Positions 33,266-41,272 of a stretch of DNA of 45,674 nt are shown in pieces. Origin of the DNA: Bacillota bacterium (GTDB lineage: Bacteria > Bacillota > Clostridia > Lachnospirales > Lachnospiraceae); NCBI GenBank assembly GCA_023392615.1, contig JAEVYT010000038.1, positions 1 to 45,674 on the forward strand. The letters run 5' to 3'. The translations under genes and the position numbers were made by a program. Below the pieces are notes generated by a model that did not search any database, was not told where the DNA came from, and saw only the letters and a program-made list of their open reading frames with translations. Numbering within the stretch: position 1 is the first letter of the stretch; every line of letters starts with the position of its first letter.

Positions 33266-33943
33266 ATGAAACTATTGATCGTAGAAGATGATAAAACTAT
33301 TGCAATGGGGCTAGAGTATTCGTTACAACAAGAAGGATATACCGTTGTTGTATGCCATGATATATCATCTAGTAAAAGTGCTTTTTATGAACATAGTTTT
33401 AATTTGTGCATCTTTGACCTTACTCTTCCGGATGGGAGCGGTTATGAGCTATGTAAGTTGGCAAGAGAGAAATGGAATACTCCGGTTATCATACTCACAG
33501 CATGTGATGAAGAAGTGAACGTAGTTATGGGTCTGGAATTAGGTGCTGATGATTATATTACAAAACCATTTCGCATCCGTGAGCTGACAGCGCGTATTAA
33601 AACGGTTCTTCGTCGTTATCAATCAAGTAACGAAGTAAAGAATATAATAGAGTTGGGGTCTATTCGTATCAATACATTGGATGCCAAAATATATAAAAAC
33701 GGAGCAGAAGTCATATTAACGGCTTTGGAATACAGACTTTTATTGACATTTGCAAACAATGAAGGACAAGTACTATCCCGAAATCAGTTACTTGAAGGGA
33801 TATGGGATGTGGCAGGAGATTTTGTTAATGATAATACGTTAACAGTATATATAAAGAGATTAAGAGATAAGTTGGAGGATGACCCTCAAAATCCACTTAT
33901 AATAAAAACAATCAGAGGATTGGGGTATAAGGTGGGTGATTAA
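33266..33943 (+). CDS. OmpR-family response regulator
   Basis: A 225-residue two-component regulator. The receiver domain (1-120) has the acidic pocket EDD at the start, phosphoacceptor D51 in FDLTLPDGSG and the KPF motif (ITKPFRIRELTARIK). The C-terminal winged helix (about 130-225) has LTALEYRLLLTFANNEGQVL and VYIKRLRDKLEDDPQNPLII. It forms an operon with the kinase gene right after it (stop and next start 2 nt apart). By context it likely controls the ABC transporter downstream. Confidence 0.93.
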   Translation: MKLLIVEDDKTIAMGLEYSLQQEGYTVVVCHDISSSKSAFYEHSFNLCIFDLTLPDGSGYELCKLAREKWNTPVIILTACDEEVNVVMGLELGADDYITKPFRIRELTARIKTVLRRYQSSNEVKNIIELGSIRINTLDAKIYKNGAEVILTALEYRLLLTFANNEGQVLSRNQLLEGIWDVAGDFVNDNTLTVYIKRLRDKLEDDPQNPLIIKTIRGLGYKVGD

Positions 33944-33944
33944 G

Positions 33945-34943
33945 ATGCTTCGTAATAAAGAATATCGGGTCATGTTAGTCTTTATGGCATTAGGGGTATT
34001 GATATTTGGCATTATAACATGTGTAATTAATCTGGTAGCAGGATTGTTTCTTATATTATCTGATTTATTATTGATAGCGATATGCGTTCAATTTTCACGC
34101 AATCGATACAGGGATATAGAAAAGCTGTCGGGGTACTTAAGAAGAGTTTATAACGGAGATTATTCACTTGATATTCGTGATAATACAGAAGGGGAGCTTA
34201 GTATTCTTAAAAATGAGATATATAAGGTGACACTTATATTGTCGAAACAAGCGGAACAATTAAAAGAGGAAAAGGAGCAGTTAGCAGACGCATTATCCGA
34301 TATCTCTCATCAATTAAAGACTCCTCTTACATCCATGCTTGTTATGACAGACTTATTAAAAAAGGAAAACCTTGATATAAATAAAAGACAAGAGTTTACA
34401 AGAAATATTGAGGTTCAACTGGAACGAATGGAATGGCTACTAACATCGTTGCTAAAATTGGCTAAGATCGACGCAGGTACTATTAAATTTAAAATAAAAG
34501 AGGTTCCTATATTAGAATTAATTAATCAATCAATGGAGCCACTGCTAATAGCAATGGAGTTAAAAAATCAACAGTTTATTGTAAAGGGAGATCCATTACT
34601 TACCTTTCAGTGTGATATTAAGTGGACTACGGAAGCACTCATTAATATTATTAAAAATTGTATTGAGCATACCGGTGAGGGTGGAGAGATTTCAATTAGA
34701 TATAATGATAATCCAATTAGCACAGATATCATAATATCTGATAATGGTGTTGGGATAGCAAAAGAGGATCTGATGTTTATCTTCAAAAGGTTTTATAGAG
34801 GGAAAAACGCAAGTGAAGATAGTGTTGGTATTGGACTTGCAATGGCAAAAAGTATCATTATGAATCAGAACGGAGACATCTTTGTCTCAAATAAGAAACA
34901 GGGGGTAGAATTTAATATAAAATTTTATAAACATATTGTGTAA
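33945..34943 (+). CDS. Intramembrane-sensing histidine kinase (BceS-like)
   Basis: A 332-residue sensor kinase. Two membrane helices (about 9-30 and 32-52) are joined by almost no outside loop, the plan of intramembrane-sensing kinases that work with ABC transporters. A HAMP-like linker leads to the H box DISHQLKTPL (H122), then N box IINIIKNCIEHT, G1 ISDNGVGIAK, F box IFKRFYRG and G2 VGIGLAMAKS. GGTGGGTGA precedes ATG 33945; an earlier GTG at 33936 is possible. Its partner is the preceding regulator. The ligand is presumably a peptide antibiotic or envelope stress seen through the transporter (inference). Confidence 0.88.
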   Translation: MLRNKEYRVMLVFMALGVLIFGIITCVINLVAGLFLILSDLLLIAICVQFSRNRYRDIEKLSGYLRRVYNGDYSLDIRDNTEGELSILKNEIYKVTLILSKQAEQLKEEKEQLADALSDISHQLKTPLTSMLVMTDLLKKENLDINKRQEFTRNIEVQLERMEWLLTSLLKLAKIDAGTIKFKIKEVPILELINQSMEPLLIAMELKNQQFIVKGDPLLTFQCDIKWTTEALINIIKNCIEHTGEGGEISIRYNDNPISTDIIISDNGVGIAKEDLMFIFKRFYRGKNASEDSVGIGLAMAKSIIMNQNGDIFVSNKKQGVEFNIKFYKHIV

Positions 34944-35069
34944 TGATAAACTTATTCCATCTAAAATAGTTATTTGACAAAATATGATAATAATCGACAT
35001 GGACAACGTACATTTTCATGAGGATTGTACTAAAATAGTATGAGAAGAAAATGACTGGGGGTGGAATTA

Positions 35070-35585
35070 ATGAGTATTAAGATAGGTTATGCAAGTAAGG
35101 ATGAGAACGGAAAACATGCGGGAGGTATCGTTGGAGATCAAACCGGTAGAGAAATTCGTATCGGTACTTGGTATAATCAACCATGGAATGTATATTTGGA
35201 ATGTACAGACAGTATGTTAGCGAATAGAGCAGTGTCAATTATGAAACAAATCTGTGATAACAAAGGCTATGGATATGATCAGTCACAGCGTTTGACTGGA
35301 TACAACGCTATATTGAGAAATGGCAAAAGAGTGATTGGGGCAAAAGGAGAATTCGATTGTTCGTCGCTTGTATCGGCATGCTACAAATTGGCAGGATTAA
35401 ATATCGCTGCGAATAATACAACTTTATCACTACGAAGAGAACTTCTAAGAACAGGTAAGTTTAAGGTGTATACCGATTTAAAGCATATATCATCGGATGA
35501 GCTTGCTAAACCAGGTGGCTTATACCTGAGAGAAGGAAGTCATGTAGTTATGGCACTTGAGAAGGGGAAAAGAAATAACTTGTAA
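35070..35585 (+). CDS. NlpC/P60-type cysteine peptidase, cytosolic or lysin-like
   Basis: A 171-residue protein with the NlpC/P60 pattern: catalytic Cys in EFDCSSLVSACY (C97) and His in REGSHVVMALEKG (H158). The N-terminal half (KIGYASKDENGKHAGGIVGD, then REIRIGTWYNQPWNVYLE) resembles phage endolysins and bacterial lysin-like proteins. No signal peptide is visible, so export would need another route or lysis. It sits between the two-component operon and the ABC transporter and may belong to their regulon. I prefer ATG 35070 (GGGGGTGG before it) over GTG 35061. Confidence 0.75.
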   Translation: MSIKIGYASKDENGKHAGGIVGDQTGREIRIGTWYNQPWNVYLECTDSMLANRAVSIMKQICDNKGYGYDQSQRLTGYNAILRNGKRVIGAKGEFDCSSLVSACYKLAGLNIAANNTTLSLRRELLRTGKFKVYTDLKHISSDELAKPGGLYLREGSHVVMALEKGKRNNL

Positions 35586-35618
35586 TGATATGTCATAAAT
35601 TAAATATATTTAGTCATT

Positions 35619-35656
35619 ATAACCCCCTCACAATGATCACATTGTGAGGGGGTTAT
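35619..35656 (+). terminator. Strong hairpin after the NlpC/P60 gene
   Basis: ATAACCCCCTCACAATG (35619-35635) pairs perfectly over 17 bp with 35640-35656 around an ATCA loop. It has no long T-run, but the GC-rich stem makes it a likely bidirectional stop. Confidence 0.7.
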
Positions 35657-35700
35657 AAATATCGATTAAATCTGTTAGGTGACTAAATTGTAATATTGCA

Positions 35701-35723
35701 GTCATCGTACCGTAATCTATGAC
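35701..35723. promoter_or_regulatory. Candidate response-regulator site before the ABC genes
   Basis: GTCAT (35701-35705) and ATGAC (35719-35723) flank a 13-bp centre containing CGTACCGTAA, 76 bp before the ATPase gene. The placement suits the adjacent OmpR-type regulator; binding is inferred. Confidence 0.35.
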
Positions 35724-35798
35724 AGTTAAACTTTACTTATAAGGTAATAATGATAATTGGATGGAGGGCGAAAGCCACCATAGAAAAGGAGTTTTATA

Positions 35799-36482
35799 AT
35801 GGAAATATTAAGAGTAGAGAATCTGTCAAAGAGATATGGAAGCGGAGAAACTGCAGTGAATGCGCTGGATGACGTTTCGTTCTCCATAGAAAAAGGAGAG
35901 TTTGTGGCGATAATTGGACCTTCCGGTTCCGGTAAATCCACATTGCTTCATATGCTGGGCGGGGTAGATCGTCCGACAGCTGGTAAGGTATTTGTAGATA
36001 ATACAGATATTTATCAATTGAATGAGACTCAGCTTGCTATCTTTCGTCGTAGACAGATTGGATTGATTTATCAGTTTTATAATTTAATACCTGTGCTGAG
36101 TGTAGAAGAAAACATAACACTGCCCTTACTTTTAGATCAACAAAAAGTTGACAAAAATCAATTAAATGATATCGTAAGATCACTGGATTTGGAGCAACGA
36201 TTAAATCATTTACCAAATCAATTATCAGGTGGTCAGCAGCAGAGAGTCTCTATTGGTAGAGCATTAATCAACAATCCTGCAATTATGTTAGCCGATGAAC
36301 CAACTGGTAATCTTGATAGCAAGAACAGCCATGAGATCATTGAATTACTTAAAATGTTTAATAAAAACTTTCAACAAACCCTACTCATCATCACGCATGA
36401 TGAGAGAATAGCACTCCAAGCGGATCGAATCATTGCAATAGAGGATGGAAAAATCGCGAAGGATGAGGTGATTCGTCCATGA
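35799..36482 (+). CDS. ABC transporter ATPase, MacB/BceA type
   Basis: A 227-residue ATPase with GPSGSGKSTLLHML (Walker A), the Q loop at LIYQFYNLIPVLSVEENITL, LSGGQQQRVSIGRAL (signature), IMLADEPTGNLD (Walker B) and IITHDERIA (switch). The YNLIP and EPTGNLDS motifs place it in the LolD/MacB/BceA class that partners FtsX-type permeases. Its stop overlaps the permease start (ATGA). Together they probably remove or sense antimicrobial peptides, reporting to the two-component system upstream. Confidence 0.93.
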   Translation: MEILRVENLSKRYGSGETAVNALDDVSFSIEKGEFVAIIGPSGSGKSTLLHMLGGVDRPTAGKVFVDNTDIYQLNETQLAIFRRRQIGLIYQFYNLIPVLSVEENITLPLLLDQQKVDKNQLNDIVRSLDLEQRLNHLPNQLSGGQQQRVSIGRALINNPAIMLADEPTGNLDSKNSHEIIELLKMFNKNFQQTLLIITHDERIALQADRIIAIEDGKIAKDEVIRP

Positions 36483-39100
36483 ATATAATCAATAAATTAA
36501 CGATACGTCAACTATTTCTAAATAAAAAACGTACATTGGTCACCATAATCGGGACAATTATTTCGACTGCGATGATTACAGCGGTAGCTACCCTTGGACT
36601 ATCCTTTATGGATCTTATGCAAAGGCAAGTTATATCACAAAACGGGGAGTGGCATGTTACTTATAAGAATATCAATGAACATCAGTTGACTGAGATCGAG
36701 AAGAACAAGCATGTAGAAACGGCAATGATGAATAGGGAGAGTGGTTACGCATACCTGAAAGGAAGTAAGAATACTAACAAACCTTATCTATATATTATAG
36801 AATATAGTCAATCTATGTTTCAGCATATGCCGGTTAAATTAATCGAGGGAAGACTTCCCCAGAAGGCGAATGAGATCCTGTTGTCAGAAGCAGTATCAAA
36901 GAATGCGGGAGTAACCTATAAAGTTGGAGATCAAATCAAGTTATCCATCGGTAAGAGATTTTCAACTCTAAAAGATGCGGATAAGACTGTTCCGCTACAA
37001 CAAAATAGCAGTCTTCATTGGGATAATGATAATGTTACTGAAAAGTTTGTGACCGAAACAACGAAGACTTATACTGTAGTTGGATTTATTGAGCGTCCGG
37101 AATGGGAGTTGACCTGGTCACCCGGATATACTACTATTTCCTATATAGATCAAAATTCCGTTAATGGCAATGATACGTTTGATGTATCTGTAATATTTAA
37201 TAAAATTAATAATAAGCTGTTTTCCTGGGGTGATAAAATAGCAAAAGATAACAAAATTGATGTATATGAGTACAATAATAGCTTACTTCGATTTTATGGA
37301 ATCATCAAGGATGATACAACGAAATCAATGCTAACAACACTGTCAATTATTATTATGGTGATTATTGTGATAGGGTCTGTTTCATTGATTTATAATGCAT
37401 TTGCCATATCCGTTTCAGAGAGATTGAGATATCTTGGCATGTTATCCAGCGTAGGGGCAACTAAAAAGCAAAAACGAAACTCGGTTTTTTTCGAAGGGGC
37501 AGTAATAGGTGCTATCAGTATTCCGATTGGAATTCTGGCTGGATATATTGGTCTTGGTATTACGTATTTATGTATCAATCCGATGCTTGAAAGTATGCTA
37601 ACCCAGATGGGTGGATTCCGATTGATTGTATATCCATCATCTGTAATTACAGCATTTGTTGTATCTGCATTAACGATATTGATATCCACATACATTCCGG
37701 CAAGAAAGGCTTCCAATGTCTCAGCAATTGATGCGATACGCCAAGTAAGTGATGTAAAAATCAGCAGAAGGCAAGTAAAAACTTCTCGACTTACTAGAAT
37801 GATATTCGGAATGGAAGGGGAACTTGGACTAAAAAATCTAAAGCGTTATAAGGCGAGATATAAAGCAACTGTGTTCTCACTCGTTATTAGTATGATTCTC
37901 TTCTTAGTGGTTTCAGCCTTTACAGATAATCTAAGAAAATCACTGACTATGTCTCAGGTGGGTGTCAATTATGATGTTGAAGTAAGAATTGATTCGCAAG
38001 TAGGTGATGCGAAAGATAATATTATAAAGAAGATTAAATCTCTAGATAACATTACAAAAATTAGTACAGCAATGAATTGGAATGTTACAACTATGGTTGA
38101 TCCAAAAAATATAGCTGATTTTCTAAAAGCGGATAGTAGTCAAATGTTACAAGACGGAAAATACCCATATGAGGTTGTCCTTACTGTGCTAGATGATAAG
38201 AATTTGGAAGAGTATGCAAAGAAGGTTGGTGTGGATAAGAAGCAGTTGGAAGATAAAAATCAGCCATCAGCAATCTTGATTGATACGGTAACCTATAAAG
38301 ATAAAGTTACAGAAAAGTATATTGAAACAAAGTGTATAAAGACCAATGTGGGGGATCTTTTTAATCTCGGTATCAGGAATGAAGATACAAGTATTGATAA
38401 AGTATTGCCACAGATTAAGGTAGCAGCATTAACAAAAGAGATGCCGATGGGGATGTTATCCAGCGGTGACGCAGCATATTTTAATATGATTATTTCAAAA
38501 GAGACGCTTAATCAGTTGCTTAAGGGAGTGGGAAGTAAAAGTAAACCAATAATAAATACTTATATCTATTTGAACAGTGATAAACCGATGGAACTTCAGA
38601 ATCAATTAGAAGCGATTCAAAATGAAGTGGGTATGGGAAGCATGAACATTGATAATGTATATTATTATAAGCAGAATGAGCAACAATCTGTATTGTTGTT
38701 ATCCGTATTCACTTATGCCTTTATCATATTGATTACAGCGATTTGTGTTGCAAATATTTTTAATACGATATCTACCAGTATAGCGCTCCGTAAGCGAGAG
38801 TTTGCAATGCTGAAATCTATTGGCATTACACCGAAGGGCTTTAATAAAATGTTGAATTATGAAAGTATCTTCTATGGAATTAAAGCCTTGTTATACGGTA
38901 TTCCAATCAGCATTTTTGTAATGTATATAATCTATGATGTATTGATGGCAAAGTTCGATTTTAAATTCACATTGCCAATAGGAAATATCGCAATCGTTAT
39001 TGTATCTGTATTTTTTATCGTAGGCATGGCGATGCTCTATTCCAGCAGTAAAGTAAGAAAAGAAAATATTATTGATGCTTTAAAACAGGAGATAATATAA
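36479..39100 (+). CDS. FtsX-domain ABC permease, BceB-like
   Basis: An 873-residue membrane protein. A first helix (about 18-40) is followed by a 230-residue extracellular domain, then a three-helix FtsX block (about 285-410) with VSERLRYLGMLSSVGATKKQ and YIPARKASNVSAIDAIRQ. A second helix near 465 leads to another extracellular domain of about 260 residues and a second FtsX block (about 745-860) with LRKREFAMLKSIGI. This two-block MacB/FtsX layout fits peptide-antibiotic transporters. It overlaps the ATPase gene by 4 bp. Confidence 0.9.
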   Translation: MNIINKLTIRQLFLNKKRTLVTIIGTIISTAMITAVATLGLSFMDLMQRQVISQNGEWHVTYKNINEHQLTEIEKNKHVETAMMNRESGYAYLKGSKNTNKPYLYIIEYSQSMFQHMPVKLIEGRLPQKANEILLSEAVSKNAGVTYKVGDQIKLSIGKRFSTLKDADKTVPLQQNSSLHWDNDNVTEKFVTETTKTYTVVGFIERPEWELTWSPGYTTISYIDQNSVNGNDTFDVSVIFNKINNKLFSWGDKIAKDNKIDVYEYNNSLLRFYGIIKDDTTKSMLTTLSIIIMVIIVIGSVSLIYNAFAISVSERLRYLGMLSSVGATKKQKRNSVFFEGAVIGAISIPIGILAGYIGLGITYLCINPMLESMLTQMGGFRLIVYPSSVITAFVVSALTILISTYIPARKASNVSAIDAIRQVSDVKISRRQVKTSRLTRMIFGMEGELGLKNLKRYKARYKATVFSLVISMILFLVVSAFTDNLRKSLTMSQVGVNYDVEVRIDSQVGDAKDNIIKKIKSLDNITKISTAMNWNVTTMVDPKNIADFLKADSSQMLQDGKYPYEVVLTVLDDKNLEEYAKKVGVDKKQLEDKNQPSAILIDTVTYKDKVTEKYIETKCIKTNVGDLFNLGIRNEDTSIDKVLPQIKVAALTKEMPMGMLSSGDAAYFNMIISKETLNQLLKGVGSKSKPIINTYIYLNSDKPMELQNQLEAIQNEVGMGSMNIDNVYYYKQNEQQSVLLLSVFTYAFIILITAICVANIFNTISTSIALRKREFAMLKSIGITPKGFNKMLNYESIFYGIKALLYGIPISIFVMYIIYDVLMAKFDFKFTLPIGNIAIVIVSVFFIVGMAMLYSSSKVRKENIIDALKQEII

Positions 39101-39201
39101 GTGTTGTGTTTAATGTTGATGTTAAAGTAGGAGATAATAGATAGACTGTTTTAGGTAGTAAGTGATTATTTGTGTGAAATTAACATGATATCTCTATGTC
39201 T

Positions 39202-39258
39202 TGATAAGAAAAGGGAGACGGTTTTCGGTTTTTATGAAAACTTGTTTCCTTTTCTTAT
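39202..39258 (+). terminator. Terminator-like hairpin after the permease gene
   Basis: ATAAGAAAAGGGAGACGGTTTTC pairs imperfectly with GAAAACTTGTTTCCTTTTCTTAT over about 22 positions, about 100 nt after the permease stop. The 354-bp gap 39101-39454 holds this and the promoter at 39339. Confidence 0.6.
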
Positions 39259-39338
39259 TTAATTAGCGGTTAAAGAGAAATAAACATAATTTGAATTTCA
39301 TTTGAATAGAAATTTTCATCATCCTTACAGAAAGAAAC

Positions 39339-39367
39339 TTGAAATCATGTTTGTTTTCCTATATGAT
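39339..39367 (+). promoter_or_regulatory. Promoter of mgsA
   Basis: TTGAAA (39339-39344), 17-bp spacer and TATGAT (39362-39367), 88 bp before the start codon. Confidence 0.55.
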
Positions 39368-39454
39368 AGATACAGATACATATTATGAGCAGGTGATGGT
39401 GAAATATAGAATTATCATTGCCAAATACTGATGAACAAGTGAGGTAGTAGTACT

Positions 39455-39931
39455 ATGATTAATGATGATTATATAGGGTTTACAATTGCAAAACAAAAAC
39501 ACATTGCATTAATTGCACATGATACGAAGAAGCATGAGTTGGTTGAATGGGTAAATCAGAATAAAGATATTTTAAAAAACCATTTTTTAAGTGGTACAGG
39601 TACAACAGCACGATTAATTGTGGATAAAACAGGATTACCGGTAAAAGCATATAACAGCGGCCCTCTGGGTGGTGATCAGCAGATCGGCTCTAGAATTGTT
39701 GAAGGTAACATAGACTTTGTTATATTCTTCTGGGATCCGCTTGCATCTCAGCCACATGACCCAGATGTTAAGGCGTTACTACGTATTAGCGCTGTGTATG
39801 ATATTCCGGTTGCTAATAACCGTGCGACTGCGGACTTCTTAATTACTTCCAAGTTTATGAATGAGGATTATGAAAGAAGAGTAATGAATTATAATAAGAT
39901 AATTCAGGGTAGATTAGAAGAGTTTAAATAA
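39455..39931 (+). CDS. mgsA: Methylglyoxal synthase
   Basis: A 158-residue enzyme that turns dihydroxyacetone phosphate into methylglyoxal and phosphate, a bypass of lower glycolysis when phosphate is short or sugar intake is high. All family marks are present: ALIAHDTKK near the start, SGTGTTARL phosphate loop, GPLGGDQQIG with the catalytic Asp (D74), and FFWDPLASQPHDPDVKALLR with H101. Length matches the family. It stands alone with its own promoter and terminator. Confidence 0.95.
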   Translation: MINDDYIGFTIAKQKHIALIAHDTKKHELVEWVNQNKDILKNHFLSGTGTTARLIVDKTGLPVKAYNSGPLGGDQQIGSRIVEGNIDFVIFFWDPLASQPHDPDVKALLRISAVYDIPVANNRATADFLITSKFMNEDYERRVMNYNKIIQGRLEEFK

Positions 39932-39951
39932 TAAATAAATTAATTAATCAT

Positions 39952-39994
39952 AGCATGAGCCTCTGGTAGTAACCAGTGGGTTCATGCTGTTTTT
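39952..39994 (+). terminator. Intrinsic terminator of mgsA
   Basis: AGCATGAGCCTCTGG (39952-39966) pairs with CCAGTGGGTTCATGCT (39973-39988) with small bulges, followed by GTTTTTA. Confidence 0.8.
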
Positions 39995-40004
39995 ATAATG
40001 AATG

Positions 40005-40082
40005 AAATGCACTTATATCCCCACATACTATTATCATTAAGAGGCTTGATAAAGTAATTATGGGTTGGCTATAAGTGCATTT
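40005..40082. other. Hairpin with 13-bp terminal stem between mgsA and the LysR gene
   Basis: AAATGCACTTATA (40005-40017) pairs perfectly with TATAAGTGCATTT (40070-40082). The 52-nt interior can pair weakly (CCCC...GGGTTGG). It lies downstream of two convergent genes. No second copy was found in the window. Confidence 0.45.
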
Positions 40083-40162
40083 ATTATAAAACTTATATAA
40101 ACTTATATAAAACATCTGGATAGGTTTAAAATCTGGTTGTTTTATCAGAATGTAAATCAATA

Positions 40163-41053
40163 TTATTCCTGCTCTTTCGCTTCGATTAAGCTGTCGATAA
40201 AGAATTTTGCTGCATCTGATAATGGAATGTCATTATTATAGGAAGCAACCAGTAGACGTTGAGGAATCTCTTGAGTGGTTGTAATAACGGAGAGATCATC
40301 CAATTCCTTTACACAGAAATCAGGGATAAAAGCGATACCTAAACCTATTTTTGCAAGATCAATCAGAAGGTCATTGCTACTTAACTCAATCGCTGGAACC
40401 AGATCCAAAGAATTCTCAAGGAACAGGTTATGCAAGAAGATGCTGGTTGTAGATCGCTTGTCTAACATCAGAATCGGATTTTGCTGAAGCTCCTGCAAGG
40501 TGATTGGGCGTCCTTCTAATGGAAAGGCTTCTTTATTTGCAATAAATATATCCCGGAACTCTTTCACCGGAATGATTTGCATCATATTATTCAGAGCAGA
40601 ATTTGGTGAGTTGGTTACAATAATATCAACTTCATTACGTTCCAAAAGCTTTGCACATTGGAGTGAGGTAGCATTGGTAACTTTTATATGAATCATCGGA
40701 TATTTTTTGTGAAACATATTTAGGAATGGAACTAGATAATAACGACATATGGTATCACTGGCACCGATTCTTAATTGAACTCCGCTCTTAGGATCAGCGC
40801 AAAGCTGATTTTCACCGCGGCTTATCAGGTTAATGGCAGGTTCAATATGCTTTAATAAGAGTTCCCCTTCCTTGGTAAGGGCGACCCTCTTTGTACTACG
40901 AATAAATAGGGTTTGATTCAGTCGTTTTTCGAGAGTCTTAATGGACTGGCTGACTGCGGACTGGCTGATAAATAATGTGTCTGCGGCATCGGAAAAGCTA
41001 AGGCTTTTGGCAACCTGGTAAAATACCTTGTACAATTCATAATTGATATCCAT
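40163..41053 (-). CDS. LysR-family transcriptional regulator
   Basis: A 296-residue LysR regulator. The N-terminal winged helix (1-62) has ELYKVFYQVAKSLSFSDAAD then TLFISQSAVSQSIKTLEKRL. The rest is a periplasmic-binding-like effector domain (about 90-290) with LRIGASDTICRYYLVPFLN. ATG at 41053 has GGAGG upstream; a longer reading to 41095 lacks it. The gene is divergent from purL with 219 bp between starts, but control of purL is only a guess from position. Confidence 0.88.
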   Translation of the reverse strand: MDINYELYKVFYQVAKSLSFSDAADTLFISQSAVSQSIKTLEKRLNQTLFIRSTKRVALTKEGELLLKHIEPAINLISRGENQLCADPKSGVQLRIGASDTICRYYLVPFLNMFHKKYPMIHIKVTNATSLQCAKLLERNEVDIIVTNSPNSALNNMMQIIPVKEFRDIFIANKEAFPLEGRPITLQELQQNPILMLDKRSTTSIFLHNLFLENSLDLVPAIELSSNDLLIDLAKIGLGIAFIPDFCVKELDDLSVITTTQEIPQRLLVASYNNDIPLSDAAKFFIDSLIEAKEQE

Positions 41054-41157
41054 ACAAACCTCCGTTATAATCAAATGCGTCAAATAGATTTCCAATATCT
41101 ATAAGCAAATCTAATAAAAAGATTAACATATATTAATTATGATTATAAGACATGTTA

Positions 41158-41166
41158 TGCTATAAT
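41158..41166 (+). promoter_or_regulatory. Extended -10 promoter element upstream of purL
   Basis: TGCTATAAT (41158-41166) fits an extended -10 box (TGnTATAAT). A second TATAAT is at 41246-41251, too close to the start codon to be preferred. No guanine or other purine riboswitch fold was recognised in the 106-nt leader. Confidence 0.45.
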
Positions 41167-41272
41167 GCAAGTAAATGATACAGAGCGTGAAAAGGGGTTA
41201 AATTCCTTTCATACAAATAACATACGAAACTGAAGTTTATTTAGACTATAATATTTAAAAGGAGCTTATCAC

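Noticed and set aside
35070..35585. Prophage lysis region
   Set aside because: Only the lysin-like protein is present; no holin, structural or integrase genes are nearby, so a prophage is not supported.
41060..41272. Purine riboswitch before purL
   Set aside because: Only a small GAAAAGG/CCTTTC stem is visible; the conserved three-way junction bases of purine riboswitches were not found.
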